Assembly (NCBI GenBank): GCA_020052415.1
Contig: JAGVPB010000065.1
Location: forward strand, 62,001-126,000
Origin: Bacteroidales bacterium
GTDB taxonomy: Bacteria; Bacteroidota; Bacteroidia; Bacteroidales; JAADJA01
Direction of reading: 5' to 3'
Length of the DNA stretch: 64,000 nucleotides
A program made the translations under genes and the position numbers. The notes under the pieces were generated by a model. It saw only the letters and a program-made list of their open reading frames with translations, was not told the origin of the DNA and did not search any database. Shown here one piece after another: positions 10,450 to 20,125 of this stretch. The first letter of the stretch is position 1. Each line of letters begins with the position of its first letter.

Positions 10450-12228
10450 CTACTTTTCATCATCTTCCCTGCTCTTTAATTTTAATTGTTCCCTCAAACT
10501 GTCTGCAATCTGGTCCAGCGGACTTTGTATCTTGTCTATTCCTTTCTTCGTCAGGTGAGTATAAATTACCGTAGTTTTGATACTGCTGTGTCCCAATAAA
10601 GCCTGAATAAACCTCAGGTCCGTACCCGATTCAATAAGGTGTGTAGCAAAACTATGCCGCAGCGTATGAACCGTCGCCTTTTTCATCAATCCGGCATTGG
10701 CTACAGCCCGCCGCATCACCTGCTGAACACTGCTTCCGCTGTAATGCTCCCCTTTGTATTGCCCATCAAATACCCATTCCTTGCTGTTATAGAGTTTTCG
10801 GTAAATGTCAATATACGCCACCACGAGATATGGCAGCATCACAATCCGGTCTTTCCTGCCCTTGCCTTCCTTCACGTGGATCTTGTGCTCGGCCATTAAA
10901 ATATCATCCCACCTGAGCGTTACCACTTCGCTCAGCCGCAATCCTGCTCCGTAAGCAAGCATCAGCACCAACTTGTGTTTCGGATTCTGTATCTTTTGGA
11001 ATATGCTGGTGCATTCATCCCGCGTTAAAAATGAAGGCAGGTGAGATTCTTTTTTTGGGCGGGGTAGGTCAATTTCAAAATTTTCATATTTGAGCACTTC
11101 ACGGTAATAATACTTCACTGCATTCACCAGGGTATGGCCCGATGAAGCCGACAACCCTTTTTTCATCATCCCGCCCAGGAGCCTGATGATATCTTCACGT
11201 TTTATCTCCTGCGGGTTCCTGTATTCGAAATGCCGCAGAAAAGTGATCATCGCCTGCGCATAATTACGAATGGTGTTGTCGCTGAGGTTGGAGGCCAGCA
11301 TATAATCGGTCATGGCATCCACATAAATCCTTCCCTGTGGCGGACAAAGTTTGTGAAGGTTGTCAATCGTTTGTTCTAATCTGATCTGCTTTATCCGTGG
11401 CGCATTTCTGCGGTGCAGGTAATTCGCCGGAAGGTGGTTGGTAACGCCTATGCCATGCTGATTTGCCAACTCCAGTAACTGTTGAAACATTGCCGGAGTG
11501 GAAGGCAGAATGTAGCACCCGTTGGCCTTGCTGTAACGGCTTCCGGCATAACGCTTCACCTGTTGTATCAAGGCTGAAATGGCAGGCAGGTAAACCATCA
11601 TTCTTTTCTTCTCCTCTTCAAATGGCTCCAGCCTTACCTCTCCCGATTCAGGTGTTATTATGCCCTCCACATAATATTCCGGTGGCAGTAATCCTGGTTT
11701 GCCCAATATGGCCTCCACTTTTGTTTTCACTGCAACATGCCTGAAAACCATAAAAGCCTTATGACTTTTATTCCAGTAAACCCCTTTGGTACCCATCAGC
11801 GCTTTGCTTATCCTTTCGCTATAGGGCACTCTAACTACCCAGTATTTCCCCGTAACCGTTACAAACTCAGCCCGGCAATCCTCCTGTTCAGGTTTTTCAA
11901 CCTTATGTCCATCAGCAGAGGAGGATGGAATTTCGTTCTCCCTTTCGGGAATAACTATGGGCGCAATGTCGTGGTTCCGTTTAAAACCAGGCGCCGTTTC
12001 GGAGTCAACCGCAACCGTATCTTTTATAATTGTAAAACCGGGAAATTCAACCTCTATTTTTTGGTAGTTCTCGCTGTTGTAATCAACATACCAGCACTTT
12101 TTCGTATTGCTCCATCTGGCCCCTATTCCTTTGGCGGACTGTTTCATCCTGTCGTCAAATCCAAAAAATATTCCGATCCGAAAAGCGTCGCGATGCCATA
12201 TTTTTTGAATAGAAACCATTAATTGCAA
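10450..12228 (-). CDS. Tyrosine recombinase with N-terminal triple HARP-like repeat region; candidate cassette integrase
   Basis: Catalytic motifs GAGLRLSEVVTLRW, KGRKDRIVMLP, HTLRHSFATHL, LLGHSS, TTVIYTH; C-term KIQSPLDQI; N-term FDDRMKQSAKGIGARWSNTKKCWYVDY and two similar segments. Confidence 0.92.
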   Translation of the reverse strand: MQLMVSIQKIWHRDAFRIGIFFGFDDRMKQSAKGIGARWSNTKKCWYVDYNSENYQKIEVEFPGFTIIKDTVAVDSETAPGFKRNHDIAPIVIPERENEIPSSSADGHKVEKPEQEDCRAEFVTVTGKYWVVRVPYSERISKALMGTKGVYWNKSHKAFMVFRHVAVKTKVEAILGKPGLLPPEYYVEGIITPESGEVRLEPFEEEKKRMMVYLPAISALIQQVKRYAGSRYSKANGCYILPSTPAMFQQLLELANQHGIGVTNHLPANYLHRRNAPRIKQIRLEQTIDNLHKLCPPQGRIYVDAMTDYMLASNLSDNTIRNYAQAMITFLRHFEYRNPQEIKREDIIRLLGGMMKKGLSASSGHTLVNAVKYYYREVLKYENFEIDLPRPKKESHLPSFLTRDECTSIFQKIQNPKHKLVLMLAYGAGLRLSEVVTLRWDDILMAEHKIHVKEGKGRKDRIVMLPYLVVAYIDIYRKLYNSKEWVFDGQYKGEHYSGSSVQQVMRRAVANAGLMKKATVHTLRHSFATHLIESGTDLRFIQALLGHSSIKTTVIYTHLTKKGIDKIQSPLDQIADSLREQLKLKSREDDEK

Positions 12229-12309
12229 AAGGTTTCTGCAAACTTAAGAAAACTATTTTATCTCAGGTACTTTATTTCCGTTTTTTTTCATACAGGAATA
12301 TATACGAAA

Positions 12310-12600
12310 ATGAATTTAAGGGAACTGGGTAGGTATATCAGCGAAAGAACTTCAATATCAGGCCTTGATGTTGGTTTTGTTATTGAAGTTCTTTTGGAAT
12401 ATATTCCGGTTTTACTGCTTGAGGGTCACAGTATTTCGCCCGGCGATTTCGGCACGTTCAGCCTCAGCCTCACCTCAAAACCGTCAGACTCACCGGAAAA
12501 TGTCACAGCGGCTGACATTGTAAAAGTGAATGTTCAGTTTCGTCCGGGACCGGAATTCAAGCGGGCACTACTGAATGCGAAGTTTGAGAAAACGGTGTGA
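12310..12600 (+). CDS. HU/IHF-like DNA-binding protein (Bacteroidota HU-like type)
   Basis: MNLRELGRYISERTSISGLDVGFVIEVLLEYIPVLLLEGHSISPGDFGTFSLSLTSKP...VKVNVQFRPGPEFKRAL resembles HU-like domain proteins; divergent from the recombinase. Confidence 0.75.
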   Translation: MNLRELGRYISERTSISGLDVGFVIEVLLEYIPVLLLEGHSISPGDFGTFSLSLTSKPSDSPENVTAADIVKVNVQFRPGPEFKRALLNAKFEKTV

Positions 12601-12663
12601 TTGGCTCATGTGAGCGTGAGTATTGTCACGTTGCAGCGGACTTCAGAGTTTATCCCCATATCA

Positions 12664-12715
12664 GGCATAATTGTGTCTCGTAACTCGACTATACGAAGCC
12701 TTACTTATTATGGCC
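12664..12715 (-). other. Possible short attC-like site on the 5' side of the recombinase gene
   Basis: Minus strand GGCCATAAT...GGCTTCGTA-tagtcgagt-TACGAGAC...CAATTATGCC; hairpin TTCGTA/TACGAG. Confidence 0.4.
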
Positions 12716-13016
12716 TGTTATTTTTGTTTTATTCTTTGGTCAATTATCTTATCTTCGGGGTCTCTTCGACAATCCCAAATCATTATTAATAATATTAATT
12801 GGTCAAATATTTCGTATATTATTTGATAATCCCCTGTTATTAATGCTCTTACCGAATCATAATCAGTCGGTAATCCTAAGAAAGGGTTTTTTCTTAATAA
12901 TATTATACTCTTATTAATCTATGCATTTAACCTGATACTATAAACATTTGATTTATTACGTTTAATATAGAAATCTAAAATGTCAATTAAATCAAATCTA
13001 GCTTCAATCGACCAAT

Positions 13017-13253
13017 CTATTTTGAACTTAACCATTGGTCTATCTCTTTTTGCAAATCATCGTGGGATATAGACTGCCTGTTTTTAAGTTGCTGCCTTGC
13101 TGAATCTATACGATTTTTTTGATAATCACTTAGTTTATAAGTCCCTTCTGATACTTTACTTTCGATTATCGTCTTTATTGCGTTCAAAAAAGAAACATCA
13201 TCAATGTGAGATAATCGTTCAGTAATAATATGTCTTAATTCAATTGTACTCAT
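13017..13253 (-). CDS. Putative orphan antitoxin-like small protein
   Basis: 78 aa MSTIELRHIITERLSHIDDVSFLNAIKTIIESKV...; size and composition like Bacteroidota antitoxins; no toxin ORF adjacent. Confidence 0.5.
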   Translation of the reverse strand: MSTIELRHIITERLSHIDDVSFLNAIKTIIESKVSEGTYKLSDYQKNRIDSARQQLKNRQSISHDDLQKEIDQWLSSK

Positions 13254-13328
13254 ATCATTAAATCATTTAAGCAAAGATACGTTTTTTTTTAAACCTTTAA
13301 ATTTTTCGTAAATGTCTCTTTTACAATT

Positions 13329-13439
13329 GGCCATAACGGTTTCCCTCAGTTGGGCAAAGTCTTCAAGACTACGTCCTTACTATTAATCTCAGACTAATAC
13401 CTCGCTCTAATGTGAAGCCCGCGTTGTGCCGTTGTGCTA
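13329..13439 (-). other. Possible attC-like site downstream of the MazF-like gene
   Basis: Minus strand TAGCACAAC ... ACCGTTATGGCC; core-to-core 94 nt; partial inverted arms; toxin stop TAG overlaps its start. Confidence 0.5.
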
Positions 13440-13799
13440 TTCCAGGTCCAGCGTTATTCTAATATTTTCTTTTATTATATCATTTAAATCAGTTGGAATG
13501 TTTCCTATTTTCTTAATCAATCTTTTATTATCTATTGCCCGCATTTGATCAATCATAATATCACAATTCTCTAATAAGTTGGCCATTCCCTTTTTTAGAT
13601 GGACCCTTAAAATGTCAGCCTCTTTTTCAATTTTGGTCGTTACAGGACAGACTATAGTAGAAGGATGCGGAATTTTATTAAGTAGATTTGTCTGAATGAT
13701 CAGAACCGGACGGGTTTTGCCAGGTTCTGTTCCTGTTTGAGGATTTAGATCTGCGATCCAAACATCGAATTGTTTAATCTGCATAATCATTCCTTTCAA
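13437..13799 (-). CDS. MazF/PemK-type toxin (type II TA)
   Basis: QIKQFDVWIADLNPQTGTEPGKTRPVLIIQTN...STIVCPVTTKI typical of the PemK/MazF family; start probably at MIMQIKQFD or MQIKQFD. Confidence 0.9.
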   Translation of the reverse strand: MKGMIMQIKQFDVWIADLNPQTGTEPGKTRPVLIIQTNLLNKIPHPSTIVCPVTTKIEKEADILRVHLKKGMANLLENCDIMIDQMRAIDNKRLIKKIGNIPTDLNDIIKENIRITLDLE

Positions 13800-14004
13800 A
13801 TTCGTTAAGAACGGATAATGATTCCTTCTTTACCAGTTCAGATTCTTTTTTAAGTCTTGTCTCCAGAATAACTCTGCGCTGATGGCGATTATAATAGTCA
13901 AGCGCATCGTTGATATAACGATTTCTGGTTTTCTTGATTCGGGAAAGGATTTTTTCAGTTTCTCCGAAGATCGAGTCGTCTATTTTTAATGATACTGTTT
14001 TCAT
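13774..14004 (-). CDS. Cognate antitoxin (MazE/ribbon-helix-helix type)
   Basis: 76 aa MKTVSLKIDDSIFGETEKILSRIKKTRNRYINDALDYYNRHQRR; overlaps the toxin ORF upstream. Confidence 0.8.
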   Translation of the reverse strand: MKTVSLKIDDSIFGETEKILSRIKKTRNRYINDALDYYNRHQRRVILETRLKKESELVKKESLSVLNEFERNDYAD

Positions 14005-14070
14005 ATTTTATTTTTTATTCCACAAAGGTATATCAAAAAAGTATATCTTCATTTCAGGTGTTCTGCATGA

Positions 14071-15240
14071 TCAACCGGAAGAATTAACTCCCCTGCCACC
14101 TTCCGTCTGCAGTATCTGCCTGCAAATAAATTCCGCAGCCTTGCCATCGCCGAAGACAGGGGGGAAAACGGGTATAAACGACGAAAAATACCGGTAGGCT
14201 TTTACTACATTTTCAATGCCGGCATCCGTGCAAATCCCGGCTCCATTTTCCACAATTTCCACCCACTCAGTTTCAGCACGAAGAATGATCACCGGCTTCT
14301 GAAAAAAGTAGGCTTCTTTCTGAACTCCGCCGGAATCGGTCATTACCATCAGGCAATTCTTTTCGAGAACCAGCGTATCGAAGAACGAAGCTGGAGGCAC
14401 AATTTTGATATGTTTATTATTTTGTATGGATGAATAAACATCATGGGTTAGGTTTTGCTTCAGTATTTTGGATGTCCTCGGATGAAGCGGTATTATGATA
14501 TCGGTTTCACTTTCGGAAGTCAGTTCATGAATCGCATGAAATATTGCATTCAGCCTTTCCGGTATATCGGTGTTGTTTTCCCGGTGGATGGTAGCCAGGA
14601 TAAACCGTCCGCGTTCAAGCTTGTTATCTTCAAGGATTCGGGATTTACTTTCAGCAATATCGGCAAAGTACAAACTATTGTCGAGCATGATGTCACCGCA
14701 ATGAAAGAGGCCGGGATGGTCTTGTGTAAAAGGCGGTTTGGAATTTGAATTAAATCCTTCTCTTACAAGGTTCTTCAATCCTGTTTTTGTGGGTGTGAAC
14801 AGCAAAGTTGCGGTATGATCACAAACAATCCGGTTAATTTCCTCGGGCATGGATTTATTAAATGATCGCAATCCGGCTTCAATATGAATAACGGGGAAGT
14901 GGATTTTTGAGGCAGCAACTGATCCGGCCAGTGTGGAATTGGTATCCCCGAATAAAACAACAAAATCAGGTTTTTCATTAATGATTACCTCTTCCAGCTT
15001 TTCGATCATTGCTGCAGTTTGCCTGCCATGGCTTGCCGAGCCTATGCCCAGGTTATAATTTGGTTCCGGAACTCCCATTTCATCAAAGAAAACCTGCGAC
15101 ATATTATCGTCATAATGCTGGCCGGTATGGACGATAATTTCTTCGATACGTCCCGAAAAATTATTTCTGATCGCACGGCTCAGCGCTGCTGCTTTGATTA
15201 TTTGTGGACGCGCTCCGATAATGGTGACTAATTTTAACAT
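14071..15240 (-). CDS. wecB: UDP-N-acetylglucosamine 2-epimerase (non-hydrolysing)
   Basis: MLKLVTIIGARPQIIKAAALSRAI...VHTGQHYDDNMSQVFFDEMG...LFGDTNSTLAG...HIEAGLRSFNKSMPEEINR; start moved to the ATG at 15240. Confidence 0.93.
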   Translation of the reverse strand: MLKLVTIIGARPQIIKAAALSRAIRNNFSGRIEEIIVHTGQHYDDNMSQVFFDEMGVPEPNYNLGIGSASHGRQTAAMIEKLEEVIINEKPDFVVLFGDTNSTLAGSVAASKIHFPVIHIEAGLRSFNKSMPEEINRIVCDHTATLLFTPTKTGLKNLVREGFNSNSKPPFTQDHPGLFHCGDIMLDNSLYFADIAESKSRILEDNKLERGRFILATIHRENNTDIPERLNAIFHAIHELTSESETDIIIPLHPRTSKILKQNLTHDVYSSIQNNKHIKIVPPASFFDTLVLEKNCLMVMTDSGGVQKEAYFFQKPVIILRAETEWVEIVENGAGICTDAGIENVVKAYRYFSSFIPVFPPVFGDGKAAEFICRQILQTEGGRGVNSSG

Positions 15241-15316
15241 AAGGTTACAAGTATCACGTTTCAAGTTCCATCTCGCGGTAGGCGAGACAGGTTTCAAATC
15301 TCCATCTCAATTCTCA

Positions 15317-15415
15317 TGTTCTCTGTTCTCTGTTCTCTGTTTCAGGTCTGACGGACATCCAATATCTAATATCTAATTTCTAATATCTCATTTCTAATAT
15401 CTCATTTCTCAAGTC
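15317..15415. repeat. Short-word tandem repeat spacer (ctctgtt)n and (aatatctaatttct)n
   Basis: gttctctgttctctgttctctgttt and aatatctaatatctaatttctaatatctcatttctaatatctcatttct. Confidence 0.8.
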
Positions 15416-15421
15416 TCCAAT

Positions 15422-16120
15422 CTATATCCTCCCTTCATCAGCAAAACTATAATATTTTTCTTCCCCCAGAATGATGTGGTCTATCACGGGAAGGTCCAGC
15501 ATTTCTCCGGCACTTTTTAGCTTTCGGGTTAGCGATACATCTGCATCGCTGGGTTGAATATTACCCGACGGATGATTATGACAGAGAACAACAGAGCTGG
15601 CATTGTTTTCGAGAGCAATTTTAAAAATCTTCTTCGGATCGGCGACAGTACCTGACAAACCACCTTCGCTTATCTGCACCTGCCTGATCACTTTATTTGC
15701 GCGGTTCAGCAATAAAATATAGAAAGCTTCATAATTGCTGTCACCGAAAATCCCTGAAAAATATTCAAAGACATCCCTGCTGCTGGTTATTTTTTTCTTC
15801 TCCAGAACCTCGGCTCCTCTCCTCCGTTTACCAAGCTCCATTGCAGCGATGATCGAAATGGCTTTGGCCTCCCCTACCCCTTTGAATTTGGTTAGTTCAT
15901 TTACTCCAAGTTTTGTAAGCTCTATCAGGTTGTCGTTCGACTGATGTAAAATCCGCTTTGCAAGATCAACAGCCGATTCATTCCTTGAACCTGAGCCCAT
16001 TAATATTGCCAGGAGTTCAGCATCACTCAGTGCACTTCTGCCTTTTAACAAAAGTTTTTCCCTCGGCCTGTCATCCTCGGCCCATTCCTTTATCGGTGAA
16101 TATTCCTTTGTGTTTTCCAT
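15422..16120 (-). CDS. radC: DNA repair protein RadC (JAB/MPN domain)
   Basis: 232 aa; RPREKLLLKGRSALSDAELLAILMGSG and VVLCHNHPSGNIQPSDADVSLTRKLKSAGEMLDLPVIDHIIL. Confidence 0.96.
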   Translation of the reverse strand: MENTKEYSPIKEWAEDDRPREKLLLKGRSALSDAELLAILMGSGSRNESAVDLAKRILHQSNDNLIELTKLGVNELTKFKGVGEAKAISIIAAMELGKRRRGAEVLEKKKITSSRDVFEYFSGIFGDSNYEAFYILLLNRANKVIRQVQISEGGLSGTVADPKKIFKIALENNASSVVLCHNHPSGNIQPSDADVSLTRKLKSAGEMLDLPVIDHIILGEEKYYSFADEGRI

Positions 16121-16180
16121 AACCGGCTTATTTTAAGGAAACGAAAGTAGAAAAATTGTTTGAGATATGAAAAGGAAAAT

Positions 16181-16270
16181 CGGAAGGATGGAACATTGAA
16201 ACATTGGAAGGATGGAACAATGGAATAATGGAATGAAGGAAGAATGGAATGATGGAATGTTGGAAGAATG
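16181..16270. repeat. Degenerate GGAATGATGGAA-type short-unit repeat tract
   Basis: ggaaggatggaacattgaaacattggaaggatggaacaatggaataatggaatgaaggaagaatggaatgatggaatgttggaagaatg. Confidence 0.85.
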
Positions 16271-16334
16271 CGCCGTAGATATTTCTTTTGAGAAATGTTG
16301 GACCATTGGGAATTTGATCAGGTTCACTGAGACA

Positions 16335-16368
16335 TAAAAAAAGGCCTCTATCTGCCGACAGAGACCTA
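16335..16368 (-). terminator. Rho-independent terminator of rpsT
   Basis: Minus strand AGGTCTCTGTCGGCAGATAGAGGCCTTTTTTT. Confidence 0.75.
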
Positions 16369-16394
16369 AAACCCAAAAGCCATGAAAAAAAATC

Positions 16395-16646
16395 TTATTT
16401 TGCGGTAATCTGCTTTGAAATCTTCGATTTAAGATTGGATGCCTTGTTCTTATGAATGACATTCAGCTTTGCCAATTTATCAATGGTGGAGACCAGTTTC
16501 GGGTATTTTTCAGTAAGTTCCTTTTTATCGGTCAGCATTCTGAAATCCCTTAATGCATTACGCATAGTCTTTGCAAGATAACGGTTCTGAACTTTACGTG
16601 TATCGTTTTGCCTTATTCTCTTTAATGATGATTTGTGATTTGCCAT
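16395..16646 (-). CDS. rpsT: 30S ribosomal protein S20
   Basis: 83 aa [36 protein letters not shown]. Confidence 0.96.
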   Translation of the reverse strand: MANHKSSLKRIRQNDTRKVQNRYLAKTMRNALRDFRMLTDKKELTEKYPKLVSTIDKLAKLNVIHKNKASNLKSKISKQITAK

Positions 16647-16817
16647 TTTTATTTCTGTTATTTCCCTGTTTCATTCAGGGGGTGCAAAAATAAATAAAAA
16701 TTTCTTAGATCAAAATTTTTTCGAAAAATATTCCACTATTGCAACCCGCTCTGAATTTTAATGCAATTTTGTAGCTTAATGAAAGTATTGAATTCAAAAA
16801 CCTGATACTTATTTATT

Positions 16818-19787
16818 ATGCGCACTTTATATTCGATTTGTTTGTTAATGTCTTTGCTTGCAGCAGGATGTGCAGGTAATCAGAATAAAGGAAAGGAAAA
16901 TCCGGTACATGAAGATTTAACAAAGTATGTCAATCTATTCATCGGAACCGATGCACATGGCCATACATTTCCGGGAGCATCCATGCCTTTTGGCATGGTG
17001 CAACTGAGCCCCGACACGAGGCTTGAAGGCTGGGACGGTTGCGGCGGCTATCATTATTCCGATTCTGTTGTTTACGGCTTCAGTCATACACATTTAAGCG
17101 GAACCGGCGTACCGGATTATTGCGATATTCTTTTTATGGCAACCACCGGCGAAGTAAGGCTGAATAACGGATCGGATAAACCGGGAACCGGCTATTCCTC
17201 ACATTTTAATCATGACAATGAAAGCGCAGAAGCAGGATATTACCGGGTTTTACTTAAAGATTACGGAATTAATGCCGAATTAACGGCTACCAGTCGTGCC
17301 GGGTTTCACCGATATACCTTCCCTGAAACAAATAACGCCAATGTCATAATTGATCTTTTCCACCGCGACAAGGTGATCGAATCTTCAATAGAGATTATTA
17401 ACGACAGTGTAGTGGCTGGTTACAGAAGATCCTCTTACTGGGCTAACGATCAGCATGTCTTTTTTTATGCAGTTTTTTCCGCTCCGTTTACGAAAAGCGG
17501 AATTGCTTTAGATGAGAAGATCAACGGAGAGAAGAAAGTGTCAGGGAAAAATGTAAAGGCATTCTTCACCTTTAATACTACTCAGAATAAATCCGTGATG
17601 ATTAAAGTCGGGATATCTGCCGTCGGCATTGACGGTGCACGAAATAACCTTGAAAAAGAAATGCCGCACTGGGATTTTGATAAAGTGAAGTCGGATGCCA
17701 AAGGTGCATGGAACAAGGAATTAGGAAAAATTTTTATAATGGATCAAAATATTGACCGCAAGACAACTTTTTACACTGCCCTTTATCACGCTTTCCTGGT
17801 TCCCAACCTGTTTATGGATGCGGACGGGTGGTACCGGGGCCGTGATCAGCAGATTCACAAGGCTGAAGGATTTGATTATTACACAGTTTTTTCCTTATGG
17901 GATACATTCCGGGGCGAACATCCGTTGTTTACACTAACACAGGAAAAGAGAACGAATGACTTTATTAAAACGATGATCGCCCAATTTGAACAGGGCGGAA
18001 GGCTGCCTGTATGGGAACTCGCTGCTAATGAAACCGAATGTATGATCGGGTACCACTCAATTCCCGTGATTGCTGATGCTTATATGAAAGGAATCCGTGG
18101 CTTTGACGCCGAAAAAGCATTTGTAGCTATGAAGCATAGCGCAGAGCTGGATCATTTCGGATTGAAATATTACAAGGAATATGGTTACATCCCTGCTGAA
18201 GATGAAGCCGAATCGGTTTCAAAAACCCTCGAATATGCCTATGACGACTGGTGTATCGCCATAATGGCCAAAGCACTGGGAAAGGAAGAGGATTACAAAA
18301 GATACATGGAAAGGGCACAATCCTACAAAAATATATTCGATCCCTCCACGGGATTCATGAGAGCCAAAATGAACGGACGCTGGTTCGAACCCTTTGATCC
18401 AAGAGAGGTAAATTTTAACTATACCGAAGCCAATTCATGGCAATACAGTTTTTTTGTCCCACAGGATATTGAAGGACTGGCAGATATGATGGGCAGTGAT
18501 GATAAGTTCATTGAATGTCTTGACAAACTCTTTTCCGAAAGTTCTGAAACTACCGGAAGGGAGCAATCAGACATTACCGGCCTCATCGGCCAATACGCTC
18601 ATGGAAATGAACCCAGTCACCACATGGCTTACCTTTATAACTATGTAGGCCAGCCCTGGAAAACACAAAAGGTGGCCAGACAAATCATGGATGAATTATA
18701 TACTGAAAAACCCGATGGCCTTTGCGGCAACGAGGACTGCGGACAGATGTCGGCCTGGTATGTGTTGAGTGCAATGGGTTTTTATCCGGTTACTCCAGGA
18801 GCTCCCATTTACACTTTTGGAAGCCCGGTTTTTGAGGAAGTTATCCTTAACCTTGAAAATGGAAAAACTTTTAGAATTTCTACCAGCAACAACTCAAAGG
18901 AAAACATTTATATCCAGTCAGTTGAATTGAATGGGAAAAAACACACAAAATCTTATATTACACATCAGGATATAATCAACGGCGGTAAAATAGAATTTAT
19001 AATGGGCCCGGAGCCAAATAAAAACCGTGCTACCAATGAATCAGACCTGCCTGCGTCAAAAATTACAGAAAACCAGATTATGCCTGTTCCCTATATCGGG
19101 AAAGGTTCAAGGACTTTTATTGACACCACTCAAATTACACTGGGAAGTATTGTTCAGGGTGCTGAAATCTTTTACACACTTGATGGAACCAAACCCGATT
19201 CACGTTCAAAGAAATATTCAGAGCCATTTATTCTGAACAGTTCATTGACTCTTAATGCAATCTCTTTTAAAGAAGGAATGCCGCAAAGCAAAGTACTTAC
19301 TGCTGAATTCCATAAAATTCCCATCGGCAGAATAATTACTTTAAATACAAAATATGCTAACCAATATTCAGCAGGTGGCGATCTGGCGCTTATTGACTTC
19401 ATTCGTGGTCCGCTGAATTTCCGAACGGGCGCATGGCAGGGTTATGAAGGAAATAACCTTGACGTTACAATTGACCTGGGAAGCATTCAATTAATATCGA
19501 ACCTTGAAGCGGGTTTTCTCCAGGATGTCGGAGCATGGATATTTTTTCCGGAACAGGTTTCCTTTTCTGTTTCAAACAATGGTAAGAACTTCCAGGAAAT
19601 CGGGACAGTTAAAACTGATGTCTCACCCAAAGACACAGAGGTTCAGATTAAAAATTATACCCTGAATATTTCTACCAAAGCAAGGTATATTAGGGTTGTT
19701 GCAAAAAATACCGGTGTCTGTCCCGAATGGCATTGGGGAGCAGGTGAAAAGTCCTGGATATTTGCGGATGAGATCACGATAAAGTAA
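16818..19787 (+). CDS. GH92 family alpha-mannosidase lipoprotein with C-terminal chitobiase-like and F5/8 type C-like regions
   Basis: Lipobox LLAAGCAG; YVNLFIGTDAHGHTFPGASMPFGMVQLSPDT, GNEPSHHMAYLYNYVGQPWKTQ, GNEDCGQMSAWYVLSAMGFYPVTPG motifs. Confidence 0.94.
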   Translation: MRTLYSICLLMSLLAAGCAGNQNKGKENPVHEDLTKYVNLFIGTDAHGHTFPGASMPFGMVQLSPDTRLEGWDGCGGYHYSDSVVYGFSHTHLSGTGVPDYCDILFMATTGEVRLNNGSDKPGTGYSSHFNHDNESAEAGYYRVLLKDYGINAELTATSRAGFHRYTFPETNNANVIIDLFHRDKVIESSIEIINDSVVAGYRRSSYWANDQHVFFYAVFSAPFTKSGIALDEKINGEKKVSGKNVKAFFTFNTTQNKSVMIKVGISAVGIDGARNNLEKEMPHWDFDKVKSDAKGAWNKELGKIFIMDQNIDRKTTFYTALYHAFLVPNLFMDADGWYRGRDQQIHKAEGFDYYTVFSLWDTFRGEHPLFTLTQEKRTNDFIKTMIAQFEQGGRLPVWELAANETECMIGYHSIPVIADAYMKGIRGFDAEKAFVAMKHSAELDHFGLKYYKEYGYIPAEDEAESVSKTLEYAYDDWCIAIMAKALGKEEDYKRYMERAQSYKNIFDPSTGFMRAKMNGRWFEPFDPREVNFNYTEANSWQYSFFVPQDIEGLADMMGSDDKFIECLDKLFSESSETTGREQSDITGLIGQYAHGNEPSHHMAYLYNYVGQPWKTQKVARQIMDELYTEKPDGLCGNEDCGQMSAWYVLSAMGFYPVTPGAPIYTFGSPVFEEVILNLENGKTFRISTSNNSKENIYIQSVELNGKKHTKSYITHQDIINGGKIEFIMGPEPNKNRATNESDLPASKITENQIMPVPYIGKGSRTFIDTTQITLGSIVQGAEIFYTLDGTKPDSRSKKYSEPFILNSSLTLNAISFKEGMPQSKVLTAEFHKIPIGRIITLNTKYANQYSAGGDLALIDFIRGPLNFRTGAWQGYEGNNLDVTIDLGSIQLISNLEAGFLQDVGAWIFFPEQVSFSVSNNGKNFQEIGTVKTDVSPKDTEVQIKNYTLNISTKARYIRVVAKNTGVCPEWHWGAGEKSWIFADEITIK

Positions 19788-19902
19788 AAATATCAATGGA
19801 TAAACATCAAAGTGAACCATGGAAAAATAATGCTAAGTAAGGAAGTATTTTTAATAAGAATTGATCAGAAAATGTAGTAACTTGCGAATAAATTTTGGAA
19901 GT

Positions 19903-20067
19903 ATGATCCCTTTGCCAGTAAAAGTTAGATCAAAGAATAAAGATATAATCCATGTTGAATTTTCGGATGGCACAAAAGGCGATCCCGATATTTCACACCT
20001 TGTTCATAAAGGAATATTTAAAGCATGGGTGAATGGTGATCTTTTTTTACAAAGTTTATTTGAATAA
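19903..20067 (+). pseudogene. DUF2442-like fragment
   Basis: MIPLPVKVRSKNKDIIHVEFSDGTKGDPDISHLVHKGIFKAWVNGDLFLQSLFE, ends short of the usual domain end. Confidence 0.5.
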
Positions 20068-20125
20068 GGATACTTGTGCCATTTCGTGGAGTGAGGAGTT
20101 GGAGCTTTGTTCCGATTCCGTTTAT

